In this document: positions 25,663-35,639 of the stretch, piece after piece
How positions within the stretch are numbered: position 1 is the first letter of the stretch
How the letters are laid out: every line of letters starts with the position of its first letter
Origin: Photobacterium halotolerans DSM 18316
GTDB lineage: Bacteria; Pseudomonadota; Gammaproteobacteria; Enterobacterales; Vibrionaceae
Reading direction: 5' to 3'
Assembly (NCBI RefSeq): GCF_000425165.1
Contig: NZ_KE384320.1
Location: forward strand, 62,001 to 126,000
DNA: 64,000 nucleotides
Notes under the pieces: model-generated
Databases searched by the model: none
Seen by the model: the letters and a program-made list of their open reading frames with translations, nothing else
Told to the model about the DNA's origin: nothing
Translations under genes and position numbers: made by a program

Positions 25663-26910
25663 ATGTCCAAAAGATTTCATGTAACCGCACTCGCCGTGGC
25701 CGCCGCGCTGACATCCCTCCAGGCGCAAAGTGCTGGTTTCCAGGTAGCTGAACACTCCGCCAGCGGTTTGGGCCGGGCTTTCGCCGGTGAAGCCGCAATT
25801 GCCGATAACGCCGCAGTGCTCGCCCGTAACCCCGCCGCATCGATCATGTTCAAGCAACGCACTGTTTCCGGCGCACTGAGCATTGTCGATCCATCGATTG
25901 ACGTAGACAGTGTCGACCGGGATCAACACGCCAAAGATGTCGCACCCATCGGCATTGTACCTGCAGGATTTTACATCCAACCCGTCAATGACAAACTCGC
26001 CTTTGGATTGGGCGTCTTCTCAAACTACGGCGTCACCACTGAATACGACGAAAATTTTCACGCAGGATCACTGGCTGGCGAAACTTCACTCATCACAGTG
26101 AACTTCAACCCAAGTGTTGCTTACCGAGTGACCGAGCAACTCAGCTTGGGGGCAGGTATCAGTGCCATCTTTGCAACAGCAGAACTCAATCGCCATTTTG
26201 GTGATCTTGCTCTGGCGGTCCCTGGCGCAGAACCGAGTGACAAAACCATCAAGCTGGAAGGTGACACCTGGGGCTTTGGCTGGAACGTGGGCGCCCTTTT
26301 TGAGCTGAATGACGACAACCGCTTTGGTCTGAGTTACCGCTCACAGACGGATCTCGACTTTGAAGGTGACTTTACGGACTACACAGGCCGCATCACCGGA
26401 GCGCCGAATAATACGGTCCCAGGTGATTTGACCGTGGTTTTACCCGCGATTGCTGAATTCTCTGGCTTTCATCAGCTCGATAACCAGTGGGCTGTACACT
26501 ACAGCGTTCAGTGGACGCAATACAGCAAGTTTGAAGAACTGCGCGCAACCAGCAATCAGTGTAACCCGGGCTATAACGGCAGTGCCGGACTCTGCTTGCT
26601 GAAAGAAGAAGACTATGACGACACATTCCGCTATGCCATTGGTGCCACTTATAACGTCAACCCGCAATGGACCATCCGGGGTGGCTACGCCTTCGATGAG
26701 CAGGCCGGCAAACCAACACTAAGTATTCCGGATACTGACCGAAACTGGTTCACCGCAGGTGCAACCTATAACTACAACGCGGATTTATCCTTCGACGTCG
26801 GTCTGGCTTACCTCATCGCAAAAGAGATTTCGTTCTCTGAAGAAGGGCAGAACTTTGAGTCCAGTGGCGGCGCGATTATCAGTGCAGCCCAGGCCAACTA
26901 CCGCTTCTAA
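25663..26910 (+). CDS. fadL: Long-chain fatty acid outer-membrane transporter FadL
   Basis: 14-stranded outer-membrane barrel for uptake of long-chain fatty acids. The 415-aa precursor has a signal peptide ending near AQSA. The mature protein starts GFQVAEHSASGLGRAFAGEA, the family's N-terminal hatch, followed by NPAAS. It ends with an aromatic residue (NYRF) as barrel proteins do. The ribosome-binding site AGAGAGGC precedes the ATG. It is followed after 36 bp by a VolA-type lipase gene, an operon known in Vibrio cholerae where VolA frees fatty acids that FadL imports. Confidence 0.95.
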   Translation: MSKRFHVTALAVAAALTSLQAQSAGFQVAEHSASGLGRAFAGEAAIADNAAVLARNPAASIMFKQRTVSGALSIVDPSIDVDSVDRDQHAKDVAPIGIVPAGFYIQPVNDKLAFGLGVFSNYGVTTEYDENFHAGSLAGETSLITVNFNPSVAYRVTEQLSLGAGISAIFATAELNRHFGDLALAVPGAEPSDKTIKLEGDTWGFGWNVGALFELNDDNRFGLSYRSQTDLDFEGDFTDYTGRITGAPNNTVPGDLTVVLPAIAEFSGFHQLDNQWAVHYSVQWTQYSKFEELRATSNQCNPGYNGSAGLCLLKEEDYDDTFRYAIGATYNVNPQWTIRGGYAFDEQAGKPTLSIPDTDRNWFTAGATYNYNADLSFDVGLAYLIAKEISFSEEGQNFESSGGAIISAAQANYRF

Positions 26911-26946
26911 GCCAGTTATCACAGTCGAACAGAATTTTAGGGAAAT

Positions 26947-29361
26947 ATGATGAACAAAAAATTACTTGCCCTGCTGATTGCTTCCAGCTTTGCACTTTAC
27001 GGTTGTGGGGATGAAAAAGGCCTGAGCGGTACGCCGACTATCGACCCGGATATCAAAAACAGCCTCAATGCCGAAACCAAAATCGCGTTTGATTTGCTCT
27101 CGGAAGAAAAGAAGGTCATTACCCCAAGCTTTATTGCCATGGATCTTGACGATGGCACCATCGCAACTGAAAGTAGCGCTAAAGTAGCCAATATCAGCGA
27201 CCCGGCTTATGCCTGGGGCAAAACCGATGGCTGGAGCACAACTCAACCCATCAACATTAATTTCACAGGCAACGATCTGGCCGCAGAAACTGCTGCAGAC
27301 AGCTTCTATCTGATTAAGTCTGGTGATCCGACTAACCCATCAGATACAACTACACCTGAAGTTTTGTCGGCAGATAATGGCGACTTCATGGTGACGGCTT
27401 CCGGAACCAGACTAACCGTGATCCTGACCAAGCCTTTAGATCCGGCCAGCAACTATATGTTTGCGGTCACTAGCGACCTCAAAGATGCGGAAGGCAACCC
27501 GGTCGGTATGTCTAACTCTTATGCTGTCCTGAAGAGTGTCGGTAAAGTGCCAGATGCTGCACTGGAGAAGCCTCAAGCCATCACACAAGCTGTAGAAAGC
27601 ACACTGGCGGCTGTTGCAGGTGCACCGAAAAATAAAATTATTTTCTCCAGTTGGTTCACCACCGCCTCGGTTGGTGAAGTGCTCTATGCTGCAAAATCCG
27701 CTTCTGCGCTCGCGTTAACTGATGGTGCCGAAAATATCTGGCAAGGCAGCGCCATTGCTGATGGCATCAGCCAGAGTGATCTGCAAGACCTGTTCAAGAT
27801 GAGCGTGCCAACCGATACTGGCACCACCACACCAGGTGGCAATCCAATCTACACCGGAACGATCAAACTGCCGTATTTCCTGGAAAAAGATCCCACCAAA
27901 TTCAGCAAGACGCCTTGGCAAAGCGGTATGCCGAGTCTGGCAAAAATTAGCTATTTTCTGAACAACGGCTCTGATGCAGACAAAGCCGCAATTGTTCAGC
28001 AATTGGCGGCACTGCAGATCACGACAGAAGATTTAACTGCCGTGAAAACCGATCCCGAAACTCAGGTCAGAGTGCTGCAGGCGCTTACGGGCTCCACGTT
28101 AACACTGGCCGATGGTTCGCAACTGGATGAAGAACGACTGATTACCCGCTATAGCCCAGTGCCGAAACTGAAAGCAGTTGATACCGTTGAATATACGCTT
28201 GTCTTGTCATCAGATACGACAAACTGCGCAACGGGCTCAAGCAAAGTGTCCATCTATCAACACGGTATTACTTCGACAAAAGATACTGTCGCAGCCCTGG
28301 CCGACAGTGTGATGGATACTGAATGCCATGCGATCTTCGCAATCGATCACCCATTACATGGCACCCGCGGTATTGCTGGTATGAGTGCGTCTACAGGAAA
28401 TCCTGAAATGTATTTGAACCTTGCTTCACTGACTGTCGCAAGGGACAACCTCCGTCAGAGCACCATTGATGTGCTCAACCTCCGTGCAGGAATTGCAGCG
28501 GTATTCCAAAAACTGGGGACAGCGATTCTTCAGGGGGATACAACAACTATTGGTGAAATGGGCCAGCTGGCACGCCTCAACCCACAAAGTAAAGTCGGTT
28601 TCGTCGGTCACTCATTAGGTGCGATCACAGGCATTAATGTCGCCGATGCAGCCAACAGAACTCTAAACGATACAAAAGGTGATGCTGCTTTTGCTATCGA
28701 CAAAGTCGCGCTGGCAAACCCTGGGGCTGGTATTCCTTACCTGTTACTCCAGTCAGGCACATTTGGTGACTCGATCAAAGGCCAGTTGCTCTATGCAGCC
28801 AGTACTGATTTTCAAGATTACTGTGCTAGTAAGTCTCTGACTGATCCAAAAACCTGTTTCGAAACATTTGAAACAGAGCTGGTCGGCGGCGGCGATCCGA
28901 ACAGTGATCTTGCCAATGCTTATGCCCAGTTCAGCCAGTTCGCGTATGTTGCCCAGGGTGTTCTGGATACTGTCGACCCGATTAACACTTCACTGCAAGT
29001 CTCGGCGGATTTGCCGGTTTACCTGACTCAGGTTGAAGGTGATACCACGATTCCAAACATGCTGGCACCGCCAGGTACCGCAGGCTCAGTCGTGACTGGC
29101 ACCAGTATCCTGCTGCCTTACTCGCCGTTTGGTGGAACCCTGCCGTTGCTGCAAACCATGAGCCTGGCTCCGACCACAACGTCTGTTAACGGACAAACAG
29201 TTCGTAATGCAGTGTTGTTTAATAATACCGGCACACACAGCTCTCTGTTGAGTGGCGATGGTCTGACGGCAGAAATGCAAGGTCAGGTCAGCTCGTTCCT
29301 GAACGAGGATGGTACGGTACTGACAATCAACGATGCATCCAATATCAATCCGACACCTTAA
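26947..29361 (+). CDS. volA: Surface-exposed lipoprotein lysophospholipase, VolA/Pla-1 family
   Basis: 804-aa lipoprotein of the VolA (Pla-1/cef) extracellular lipase family, which hydrolyses lysophosphatidylcholine at the cell surface to release fatty acids. The lipobox is LYGC with the lipidated Cys at residue 20, after a short hydrophobic leader (KLLALLIASSFA). An alpha/beta-hydrolase domain occupies the C-terminal half, with the nucleophile in VGFVGHSLGAIT (Ser at about residue 553). Catalytic Asp and His candidates lie farther on, e.g. GTHSSLL near the C-terminus. A second in-frame ATG directly follows the first and could be the true start. Operon with fadL; terminator 20 bp downstream. 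Confidence 0.92.
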   Translation: MMNKKLLALLIASSFALYGCGDEKGLSGTPTIDPDIKNSLNAETKIAFDLLSEEKKVITPSFIAMDLDDGTIATESSAKVANISDPAYAWGKTDGWSTTQPININFTGNDLAAETAADSFYLIKSGDPTNPSDTTTPEVLSADNGDFMVTASGTRLTVILTKPLDPASNYMFAVTSDLKDAEGNPVGMSNSYAVLKSVGKVPDAALEKPQAITQAVESTLAAVAGAPKNKIIFSSWFTTASVGEVLYAAKSASALALTDGAENIWQGSAIADGISQSDLQDLFKMSVPTDTGTTTPGGNPIYTGTIKLPYFLEKDPTKFSKTPWQSGMPSLAKISYFLNNGSDADKAAIVQQLAALQITTEDLTAVKTDPETQVRVLQALTGSTLTLADGSQLDEERLITRYSPVPKLKAVDTVEYTLVLSSDTTNCATGSSKVSIYQHGITSTKDTVAALADSVMDTECHAIFAIDHPLHGTRGIAGMSASTGNPEMYLNLASLTVARDNLRQSTIDVLNLRAGIAAVFQKLGTAILQGDTTTIGEMGQLARLNPQSKVGFVGHSLGAITGINVADAANRTLNDTKGDAAFAIDKVALANPGAGIPYLLLQSGTFGDSIKGQLLYAASTDFQDYCASKSLTDPKTCFETFETELVGGGDPNSDLANAYAQFSQFAYVAQGVLDTVDPINTSLQVSADLPVYLTQVEGDTTIPNMLAPPGTAGSVVTGTSILLPYSPFGGTLPLLQTMSLAPTTTSVNGQTVRNAVLFNNTGTHSSLLSGDGLTAEMQGQVSSFLNEDGTVLTINDASNINPTP

Positions 29362-29380
29362 TCGGATTGCACAAATCCCC

Positions 29381-29406
29381 AAAGGCCAGCTCTGCTGGCC
29401 TTTTTC
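29381..29406 (+). terminator. Terminator of the fadL-volA operon
   Basis: A 10-bp perfect stem (29381-29390 and 29394-29403) with a three-base loop, ending in TTTTT. It lies 19 bp after volA. Confidence 0.92.
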
Positions 29407-29665
29407 ATCTTTGCTGAATAGCCTCTGCATAACAAAAAGTTGTTCAACAATCGCTTTGAACAACCTGATCGAGTCAGCATCAGACAGCCGTTCATTTGTA
29501 TTCTGATTTACCTTCCACTATATCCGGCTAAAAATCCCACCCTGAGCACAGTTTTTTCTCGACATGTAAGAAATTTTCAGCAAACTAGACGGCCTGCACA
29601 TTGCAGCCTGAATAGCATGATTATTCAGTTATGCAACAACACAACTATCAATGGAAAGTCGTTTT

Positions 29666-30988
29666 ATGAATCCTGTCGTTATTTCCGTCTGCGTCATGCT
29701 GATGCTGGCGCTGATGCGAGTCAACGTCGTGGTCGCACTGACCTTCAGTGCCATCCTCGGCGGACTTGTCGGAGGGCTCTCCCTCACAGATACCATCTCT
29801 GCCTTCGAGGGCGGATTGGGCGGCGGTGCTACCACAGCATTGAGCTATGCCATGCTGGGCACCTTCGCCGTTGCCATTTCCCGTTCAGGTATTACTGATG
29901 TACTGGCACAAAAAGTCATCAAACGTATCAGCGGCCATCATAATGCGGCAGCGGCGACCGGCGTGAAGTACTCAGTGCTGACCATTCTGCTGCTGCTGTC
30001 TATTTCATCGCAGAATGCGATTCCGGTGCACATTGCTTTCATCCCTATTGTGATCCCACCTTTGCTGCATGTGTTCGCCAAACTGAAACTGGATCGCCGC
30101 CTGATTGCCTGCGTACTGACCTTTGGTCTGGTGACACCTTACATGGTGCTGCCTGTTGGCTTTGGCGGCATTTTCCTCAATAACATTCTGCTGAAAAACC
30201 TGCATGACAACGGTCTGGTCGTGGCAGCCAGCCAGGTGCCTTATGCCATGATTCTGCCGGCGGCCGGCATGCTGTTCGGTCTGCTGCTCGCCACCTTTGT
30301 CAGCTACCGCAAACCACGGGAATATTCTGAAGCGCAAATCCTGGCCAGCGAACCGGAGCACGCTGAGATCAACATGCAGCATGTTTATGTTGCGATGATT
30401 GCTATCGCGGCTGCACTGGGCGTTCAGCTGTACAGTGGGTCGATGATCATCGGTGGTCTGGCCGGTTTTATGGTGTTTACCCTTGCCGGTGTTATCAAAT
30501 GGAAAGATACCCATGACGTGTTCACCAAAGGTGTCCACATGATGGCAATGATAGGGTTCATCATGATTGCAGCCGCCGGTTTTGCAGCAGTCATGAAAGC
30601 CACTGGCGGGGTAGAAACCCTGGTCAGCTCGCTGTCTGATACCATCGGCGACAACAAAGCGCTGGCTGCCCTGCTGATGCTGGTGGTTGGCCTGCTGGTG
30701 ACTATGGGCATAGGGTCATCCTTCTCGACCATTCCGATTCTGGCGACTATTTACGTGCCATTATGCCTGAGCTTTGGCTTCTCGCCGCTGGCGACTGTGG
30801 CGCTGGTCGGTACTGCTGCTGCACTGGGTGATGCCGGCTCACCGGCTTCTGATTCGACTCTGGGCCCGACAGCCGGCCTGAATGCTGACGGCCAGCACGA
30901 GCACGTGTGGGACACGGTTGTGCCGACCTTTATTCACTACAACCTGCCACTGATTGCCTTTGGCTGGCTGGCTTCTATGATGCTGTAA
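29666..30988 (+). CDS. Na+/H+ antiporter family protein (NhaC/ArsB-like superfamily)
   Basis: Polytopic inner-membrane transporter of 440 aa with about twelve hydrophobic segments. It starts [20 protein letters not shown]. Family-typical stretches are [40 protein letters not shown] and [20 protein letters not shown]. The protein resembles the group annotated as Na+/H+ antiporter family in vibrios; ion and substrate are not established from sequence, and a short organic-acid or amino-acid transporter of the ion-transporter superfamily is possible. The ATG at 29666 has GGAAAG upstream. It is monocistronic with a terminator shared with grxD. Confidence 0.8.
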   Translation: MNPVVISVCVMLMLALMRVNVVVALTFSAILGGLVGGLSLTDTISAFEGGLGGGATTALSYAMLGTFAVAISRSGITDVLAQKVIKRISGHHNAAAATGVKYSVLTILLLLSISSQNAIPVHIAFIPIVIPPLLHVFAKLKLDRRLIACVLTFGLVTPYMVLPVGFGGIFLNNILLKNLHDNGLVVAASQVPYAMILPAAGMLFGLLLATFVSYRKPREYSEAQILASEPEHAEINMQHVYVAMIAIAAALGVQLYSGSMIIGGLAGFMVFTLAGVIKWKDTHDVFTKGVHMMAMIGFIMIAAAGFAAVMKATGGVETLVSSLSDTIGDNKALAALLMLVVGLLVTMGIGSSFSTIPILATIYVPLCLSFGFSPLATVALVGTAAALGDAGSPASDSTLGPTAGLNADGQHEHVWDTVVPTFIHYNLPLIAFGWLASMML

Positions 30989-31010
30989 CCGCTCATGGTT
31001 TGGCAGAAAC

Positions 31011-31039
31011 AAAAAGACCCCGCACTGCGGGGTCTTTTT
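31011..31039. terminator. Bidirectional terminator between the antiporter gene and grxD
   Basis: A 13-bp perfect stem (31011-31023 and 31027-31039), loop of three, with A and T runs on both sides. It serves the convergent antiporter gene and grxD. Confidence 0.93.
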
Positions 31040-31061
31040 TATCAGTATCAGCTTTCAGCAA

Positions 31062-31403
31062 TTATTCTGCGGCTTCAGCACTGTCGCGACGCGCTGCGGC
31101 TTCTTTGATCAAAGGTTGCAGTTCACCTTTCTGGAACATTTCCAGAATAATGTCACAGCCGCCAACCAGCTCGCCTTCAATCCACAGCTGTGGGAAAGTT
31201 GGCCATTGCGCGTAAATTGGCAGCTCAGCACGGATATCCGGGTTTTGCAGGATATCAACGTAAGCAAACTTTTCACCACAAGCCATCAGTGCCTGAGAAG
31301 CCTGTGAAGAGAAACCGCAGCTCGGCAGTTTTGGTGATCCTTTCATGTACAGCAGAATTGGGTTTTCTTCGATCTGCTGTTTGATTTTGTCGATGGTTTC
31401 CAT
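31062..31403 (-). CDS. grxD: Monothiol glutaredoxin Grx4 (GrxD)
   Basis: Monothiol glutaredoxin that carries a glutathione-ligated 2Fe-2S cluster, often with BolA. The 113 aa include the CGFS active site (PSCGFSSQASQAL), the cis-Pro region TFPQLWIEGELVGGCDI and the N-terminal METIDKIKQQIEENPILLYM with KGSP. I chose the ATG at 31403, which has GAGGAAG upstream; a GTG 45 bp earlier extends the frame but has no family support. Divergent from sodB, a common vibrio arrangement. Confidence 0.96.
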   Translation of the reverse strand: METIDKIKQQIEENPILLYMKGSPKLPSCGFSSQASQALMACGEKFAYVDILQNPDIRAELPIYAQWPTFPQLWIEGELVGGCDIILEMFQKGELQPLIKEAAARRDSAEAAE

Positions 31404-31723
31404 AGCTTCCTCTAACAACGTTAGCTTTATAGTAAGTGTGATACCCACATTCTACTTTGTCACGGCAAGGAAAAAAACGCCTAATGAAAGTAAGGTTAAG
31501 ACTTATACTTGTCTGAACGCTTGCTTACCATCTTCTGCTTGCAGCGACCTTTTTCATTCAGACTACTTTTAATAAAGAAAAAACTTGCTAAAATGATTTT
31601 CAAACACGCAAGCCTATCGCTTGTATACAATAACAAACACAGTTTGAAGTGACGCAGGCTATTGTCTGCTAACGGAAGCAATGTCGTGGGTCTGCCCACA
31701 CCATCAATATGGAGAATCGAGTA

Positions 31724-32308
31724 ATGGCATTCGAACTACCTGCTCTACCGTACGAGAAAAATGCACTTGAGCCACACATCTCTCAAGAAACGCTGGAATA
31801 CCACCACGGTAAGCACCACAACACTTATGTTGTGAAACTGAACGGCCTGATCGAAGGTACTGAGTACGCAGACAAATCTCTGGAAGAGATCATCAAAACT
31901 TCGACTGGCGGTGTTTTCAACAACGCAGCTCAGATCTGGAACCACACTTTCTACTGGCACTGCCTGAGCCCAAATGGCGGCGGTGAGCCAACTGGCGCAG
32001 TGGCGGATGCCATTGTTAAGGCGTTTGGTTCTTTTGACGCATTCAAAGCAAAATTCACTGATTCAGCAATCAACAACTTTGGTTCATCATGGACTTGGTT
32101 GGTGAAAAAAGCAGACGGTTCACTGGACATCGTTAACACGTCTAACGCTGGTACGCCACTGACTGAAGAAGGTGTTACTCCTCTGCTGACTGTTGATCTG
32201 TGGGAACACGCTTACTACATCGACTACCGTAACCTGCGTCCGGACTACATGAACGGTTTCTGGGCACTGGTTAACTGGGAATTCGTTGCTAACAACCTGG
32301 CAGCTTAA
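31724..32308 (+). CDS. sodB: Superoxide dismutase, Fe type
   Basis: Cytoplasmic Fe-superoxide dismutase, 194 aa. Metal ligands are His in EYHHGKHHNTYV, His in IWNHTFYW, and Asp and His in TVDLWEHAYYI. The Fe-type Gln is in NNAAQIWNH, and NTSNAGTPL replaces the Mn-type NQD motif. The codon choice is strongly biased, as expected for a highly expressed gene. The ATG at 31724 is preceded by GGAGAATCG. A terminator follows directly. Vibrios and E. coli control sodB post-transcriptionally by the iron-responsive RNA RyhB; a target site was not examined here. Confidence 0.97.
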   Translation: MAFELPALPYEKNALEPHISQETLEYHHGKHHNTYVVKLNGLIEGTEYADKSLEEIIKTSTGGVFNNAAQIWNHTFYWHCLSPNGGGEPTGAVADAIVKAFGSFDAFKAKFTDSAINNFGSSWTWLVKKADGSLDIVNTSNAGTPLTEEGVTPLLTVDLWEHAYYIDYRNLRPDYMNGFWALVNWEFVANNLAA

Positions 32309-32334
32309 TTCTCGAACCTGACGGTTAAGATCGC

Positions 32335-32364
32335 AAAAGGCCCGCACTGCTGTGCGGGCCTTTT
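32335..32364 (+). terminator. Terminator of sodB
   Basis: A 13-bp perfect stem (32335-32347 and 32352-32364) rich in GC, ending in TTTT. It lies 26 bp after sodB. Confidence 0.92.
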
Positions 32365-32462
32365 CTTATGGTTCTTTGTTGTTGATTGTTCAGTTATTGA
32401 TTTTTCAGCAGGCAGCCCCACTACTTACTGAGCAAAATCATCAACCTGAATTATCCAAACAA

Positions 32463-33578
32463 TCAGGCTTTCTCTGCCAGAATGATACGCAGTGTACGGC
32501 GCAGCGGCTCAGCAGCACCCCACAGCAGCTGATCACCCACGGTGAAAGCATTAAGGAAATCATCGCCCATTGCCAGCTTACGCAGACGGCCCACAGGTAC
32601 AGACAGAGTGCCTGTCACTTTAGTTGGCGTCAGCTCCTGCATGGTAATATCGCGCTCATTAGGGATCACTTTAACCCAGTCATTGTGCGACGCAATAATA
32701 CCTTCGATTTCATCCAGCGGAACGTTCTTCTTCAGTTTCAGCGTCAGCGCCTGGCTGTGACAACGCATCGCACCGATACGCACACAGGTACCGTCAATCG
32801 CAATCGGGCTGTTGCCGGTTGCCAGAATCTTGTTGGTCTCGACGCCGCCTTTCCACTCTTCTTTGCTCTGACCGTTTTCACGCTTCACATCGATCCAGGG
32901 GATCAGAGAGCCCGCCAACGGCACACCGAACTCAGATGTCGGGAAGTCGGCAGAACGCATGGCTTGCGCCACTTTGCGGTCGATATCCAGAATAGACGTG
33001 GCCGGATTAGCCAGCTCGCTGGTAACGTTGTCATTAATGACACCCATCTGAGAGATCAGCTCACGCATATTCTTGGCACCCGCGCCTGACGCCGCCTGAT
33101 AAGTCTGGGAGGTCATCCACTCAACCAAACCTGCCTGGAACAGTCCGCCGACTGCCATCAGCATCAGGCTGACAGTACAGTTACCACCGGCGAATGAACG
33201 CACGCCAGAGTGGATACCCTGCTGAATCTGATCAAAGTTAACCGGATCCAGAGTGATGATAGTTTGATCATCCATACGCAGCGTAGATGCCGCATCAATC
33301 CAGTAACCTTTCCAGCCTGCCTGACGCAGCGCCGGATACACTTTCTCGGTATAGCTGCCACCCTGGCAGGTAATAATGGCATCAAGCTTCTTCAGTGCAT
33401 CAATATCAAATGCATCATGAAGTACACCTGCATCTTTACCGAAGTCAGGCGCAGGAATTCCAACCTGAGAGGTTGAAAAGAAAACAGGTTCAATATGGTC
33501 AAAGTCTTTTTCTTCCACCATACGTTGCATAAGCACGGAACCTACCATGCCGCGCCAACCGATCAAACCAACTTTCAT
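32463..33578 (-). CDS. asd: Aspartate-semialdehyde dehydrogenase
   Basis: Reduces aspartyl-phosphate to aspartate semialdehyde, the branch point to lysine, diaminopimelate, threonine and methionine. The 371 aa correspond to the Gram-negative enzyme. Conserved [20 protein letters not shown] forms the NADP-binding fold, and the catalytic Cys is in [28 protein letters not shown] and the active-site His region ([10 protein letters not shown]) are also present. Two tandem ATGs occur at the start; I took the second (33578). A structured leader with a terminator-like hairpin lies upstream, suggesting attenuation. Confidence 0.97.
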   Translation of the reverse strand: MKVGLIGWRGMVGSVLMQRMVEEKDFDHIEPVFFSTSQVGIPAPDFGKDAGVLHDAFDIDALKKLDAIITCQGGSYTEKVYPALRQAGWKGYWIDAASTLRMDDQTIITLDPVNFDQIQQGIHSGVRSFAGGNCTVSLMLMAVGGLFQAGLVEWMTSQTYQAASGAGAKNMRELISQMGVINDNVTSELANPATSILDIDRKVAQAMRSADFPTSEFGVPLAGSLIPWIDVKRENGQSKEEWKGGVETNKILATGNSPIAIDGTCVRIGAMRCHSQALTLKLKKNVPLDEIEGIIASHNDWVKVIPNERDITMQELTPTKVTGTLSVPVGRLRKLAMGDDFLNAFTVGDQLLWGAAEPLRRTLRIILAEKA

Positions 33579-34297
33579 CATAGCTTGCTACACTCCATGT
33601 TGACGTGATTGGGCACCTCCTAAATCGATTGGAGAAAAGCCACCTTAGTATGCAACAGGTCAAATAAAGGCCATCAGTGATACACTGACAGCCGCATACC
33701 CATTTCAATCACGTTTTGAAAACCACATTCATGACTGTTGCGCACCAGAAACGCTCTGCATTATTGCAACGGTCATGAACCGAAGATAGCTAAATACCAT
33801 AAAGCAAAGCCCCTACCAACGCAACAAAATGCCAAAATTAACTGCTGTCAAAGCTGTAACACAGCGCAGCATGATGAGCGCACCTTCTTTTTTAGAGCAT
33901 TCAGCTAATTTGAGGTCATTACACAGAGCGATGATGCTAGATTTTCAGGGAATAAATCATGATTTTCCTGCAAAAGCTATAATACTGTTTTTCACACTCT
34001 TCAATTCACTAAAGCATGTATTCATTCACCTTTAGATCACTTTATCTCCGTCAGAAGGCTGATTTTCCCTCAACAGACAAAAATCTTTAATAATGCATCG
34101 ATAACGATCGATTTCAAGGCTGTGAACAGGATCAGAAACTTGCAGATAATCAGGAGTGAAGCGTTGGGACAGCGCAGGCAAACTGGCTCTGAATAATAGA
34201 TAAGGGATATCACGGATAAAGTGTCCGAAACACTAAGGTTAGATCAGACGTGCGGCACAGACTTCCATCTGTTGCAGCACGCCTGAGCAACTGCGTA
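33579..34297. other. Long leader/intergenic region between asd and yejK
   Basis: About 720 bp without a credible gene. The part nearest asd (33600-33715) is highly structured. The rest is AT-rich with no clear operator. A weak imperfect hairpin at about 34247-34282 lies downstream of yejK. Confidence 0.45.
33603..33714 (-). promoter_or_regulatory. Structured asd leader with terminator-like hairpin
   Basis: Two 9-bp arms (33603-33611 and 33706-33714) are perfectly complementary and enclose about 94 nt. Inside, the minus strand forms a hairpin (TCAGTG-TAT-CACTGA extended by GGC/GCC, 33670-33693), followed by TTTATTT. This looks like an attenuator between the asd promoter and gene. It does not match the lysine riboswitch core that I know. 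Confidence 0.45.
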
Positions 34298-35311
34298 TCA
34301 GGTGTCGCTGTTCTGACGTCGCTGAAGCTGATCTTTGAGGTTCGGCGGTGTGCCTTTAATCGTCAGTGTATCGGTGTCCGGATCGTAGAAAATTCGCTCA
34401 CCCAGCAGCATGCTGTCGAAGTTGATTGTCAGCCCGCCACCGGAGCCGACAAACTTGGTCAGCTTACGCATGGCAGTCCGATCCGCCGGAAAGGTCTCTT
34501 CCAGCTCATAGCCCTGATTGGAGGTAAACTGATAGAAGTCGACACCGGCCTCTGTGGCAGGCAATTCACCCGACAACTCTTTCACCGCAACTTCTTCACC
34601 GGACTGCAGCTGACCGTTGCAGTAATCGTAGACCTGCTTGCGGTACTGCTGCTTTTCCTCTTTATCCATACGAGAATCAGCACAGAAATCCTCAACCGCC
34701 TGCATCAGCACCTGATTCTGCACTTTGACATCCAGGCCGACTTCCGCCTGCAGGAAATCCAGGAAAAAGTCGGCCACTTTGCGGCCAACCCGTCCCTTGA
34801 TAAAGGTCAGGTAGCGATTACATTCGGGATCAGTCTCCCAGGATGACAAGTCTATCCGGGCAACAATTTCCATTTTGCTGACATCCAGATAGTCTGTGGC
34901 ACTAATATCAAGTTGATCAGTCACCTTCATGCTGTGGCAGGTTGGCAGAAGACCAATGAAGAGATAATCGGTGGCCAGAGACTGGTATTGCGCCATGACC
35001 AGTGTCCCGGCATCAGCAAACGGATACTTCACCAGTTCAGATTGCAGACGTTGTGAGGCCTGATTTGAAAAAGTCAGAAAATCCAGTTCTCCCTGGCGAC
35101 ACTGTTTCAGCCAGTAGCCGAATTCACTCTCGTCGGAGAATCGGCCAAAGCCTTTGGTACCCTTGCTGCTGTACACCCGGTGCAGTTCGGCAACCAGTTC
35201 AGTGGCGGTATCAGTATGTTCTAGTTCCTGCTCTCTCAGCTGAACAGACAGCTCATCTTGTTCGTTTTTGGAGAATTGGTGCAGGATGACGTTGGAAAGC
35301 GTGAGACTCAT
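34298..35311 (-). CDS. yejK: Nucleoid-associated protein YejK (NdpA)
   Basis: Abundant nucleoid-associated protein of the 37-kDa NdpA family, also seen to interact with topoisomerases in E. coli. The 337 aa match the family in length. N-terminal MSLTLSNVILHQFSKNEQDE and the later YLDVSKMEIVARIDLSSWET and FIKGRVGRKVADFFLDFLQA are typical. The C-terminal GLTINFDSMLLGERIFYD is also a family hallmark. Divergent from yejL, as in E. coli. Confidence 0.95.
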   Translation of the reverse strand: MSLTLSNVILHQFSKNEQDELSVQLREQELEHTDTATELVAELHRVYSSKGTKGFGRFSDESEFGYWLKQCRQGELDFLTFSNQASQRLQSELVKYPFADAGTLVMAQYQSLATDYLFIGLLPTCHSMKVTDQLDISATDYLDVSKMEIVARIDLSSWETDPECNRYLTFIKGRVGRKVADFFLDFLQAEVGLDVKVQNQVLMQAVEDFCADSRMDKEEKQQYRKQVYDYCNGQLQSGEEVAVKELSGELPATEAGVDFYQFTSNQGYELEETFPADRTAMRKLTKFVGSGGGLTINFDSMLLGERIFYDPDTDTLTIKGTPPNLKDQLQRRQNSDT

Positions 35312-35387
35312 AATGGAAAAGTTTTTCAGTAAATCTAAAGTGTAGGGTATTATAAGTCGCTTTCTTCACCATAAAACAAGACCTGAT

Positions 35388-35606
35388 ATGCCAATTACAT
35401 CAAAATACAGTAATGAAAAAGTGGAACAGATCCTTAATGATGTGTTCGATGTCTTTGAAAAGCACGATACATCTGCTGAATTAGCGCTTATGATTGTAGG
35501 TAATGTTGCTACCAATATCATTAATGCCGATGTTCCAGCATCACAACGTCAAGCCATTGCTGATAAATTCGCCCAAGCTCTGCTGACCTCAATCAAGAAA
35601 GATTAA
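35388..35606 (+). CDS. yejL: YejL family protein (DUF1414)
   Basis: Small helical protein of 72 aa, belonging to the conserved YejL family of unknown function. It starts [20 protein letters not shown] and contains the helix [20 protein letters not shown]. The gene lies between yejK and yejM as in enterics and probably forms an operon with yejM, 33 bp downstream. Confidence 0.93.
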   Translation: MPITSKYSNEKVEQILNDVFDVFEKHDTSAELALMIVGNVATNIINADVPASQRQAIADKFAQALLTSIKKD

Positions 35607-35639
35607 TCCCAGCACCAGAGAGAAGAAGAACACAGGTAT

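Noticed and set aside
33579..33760. Lysine riboswitch before asd
   Set aside because: The characteristic core elements of the lysine riboswitch were not found; only generic hairpins are present.
34247..34282. Terminator after yejK
   Set aside because: The stem is imperfect and has no T-tract on the minus strand.
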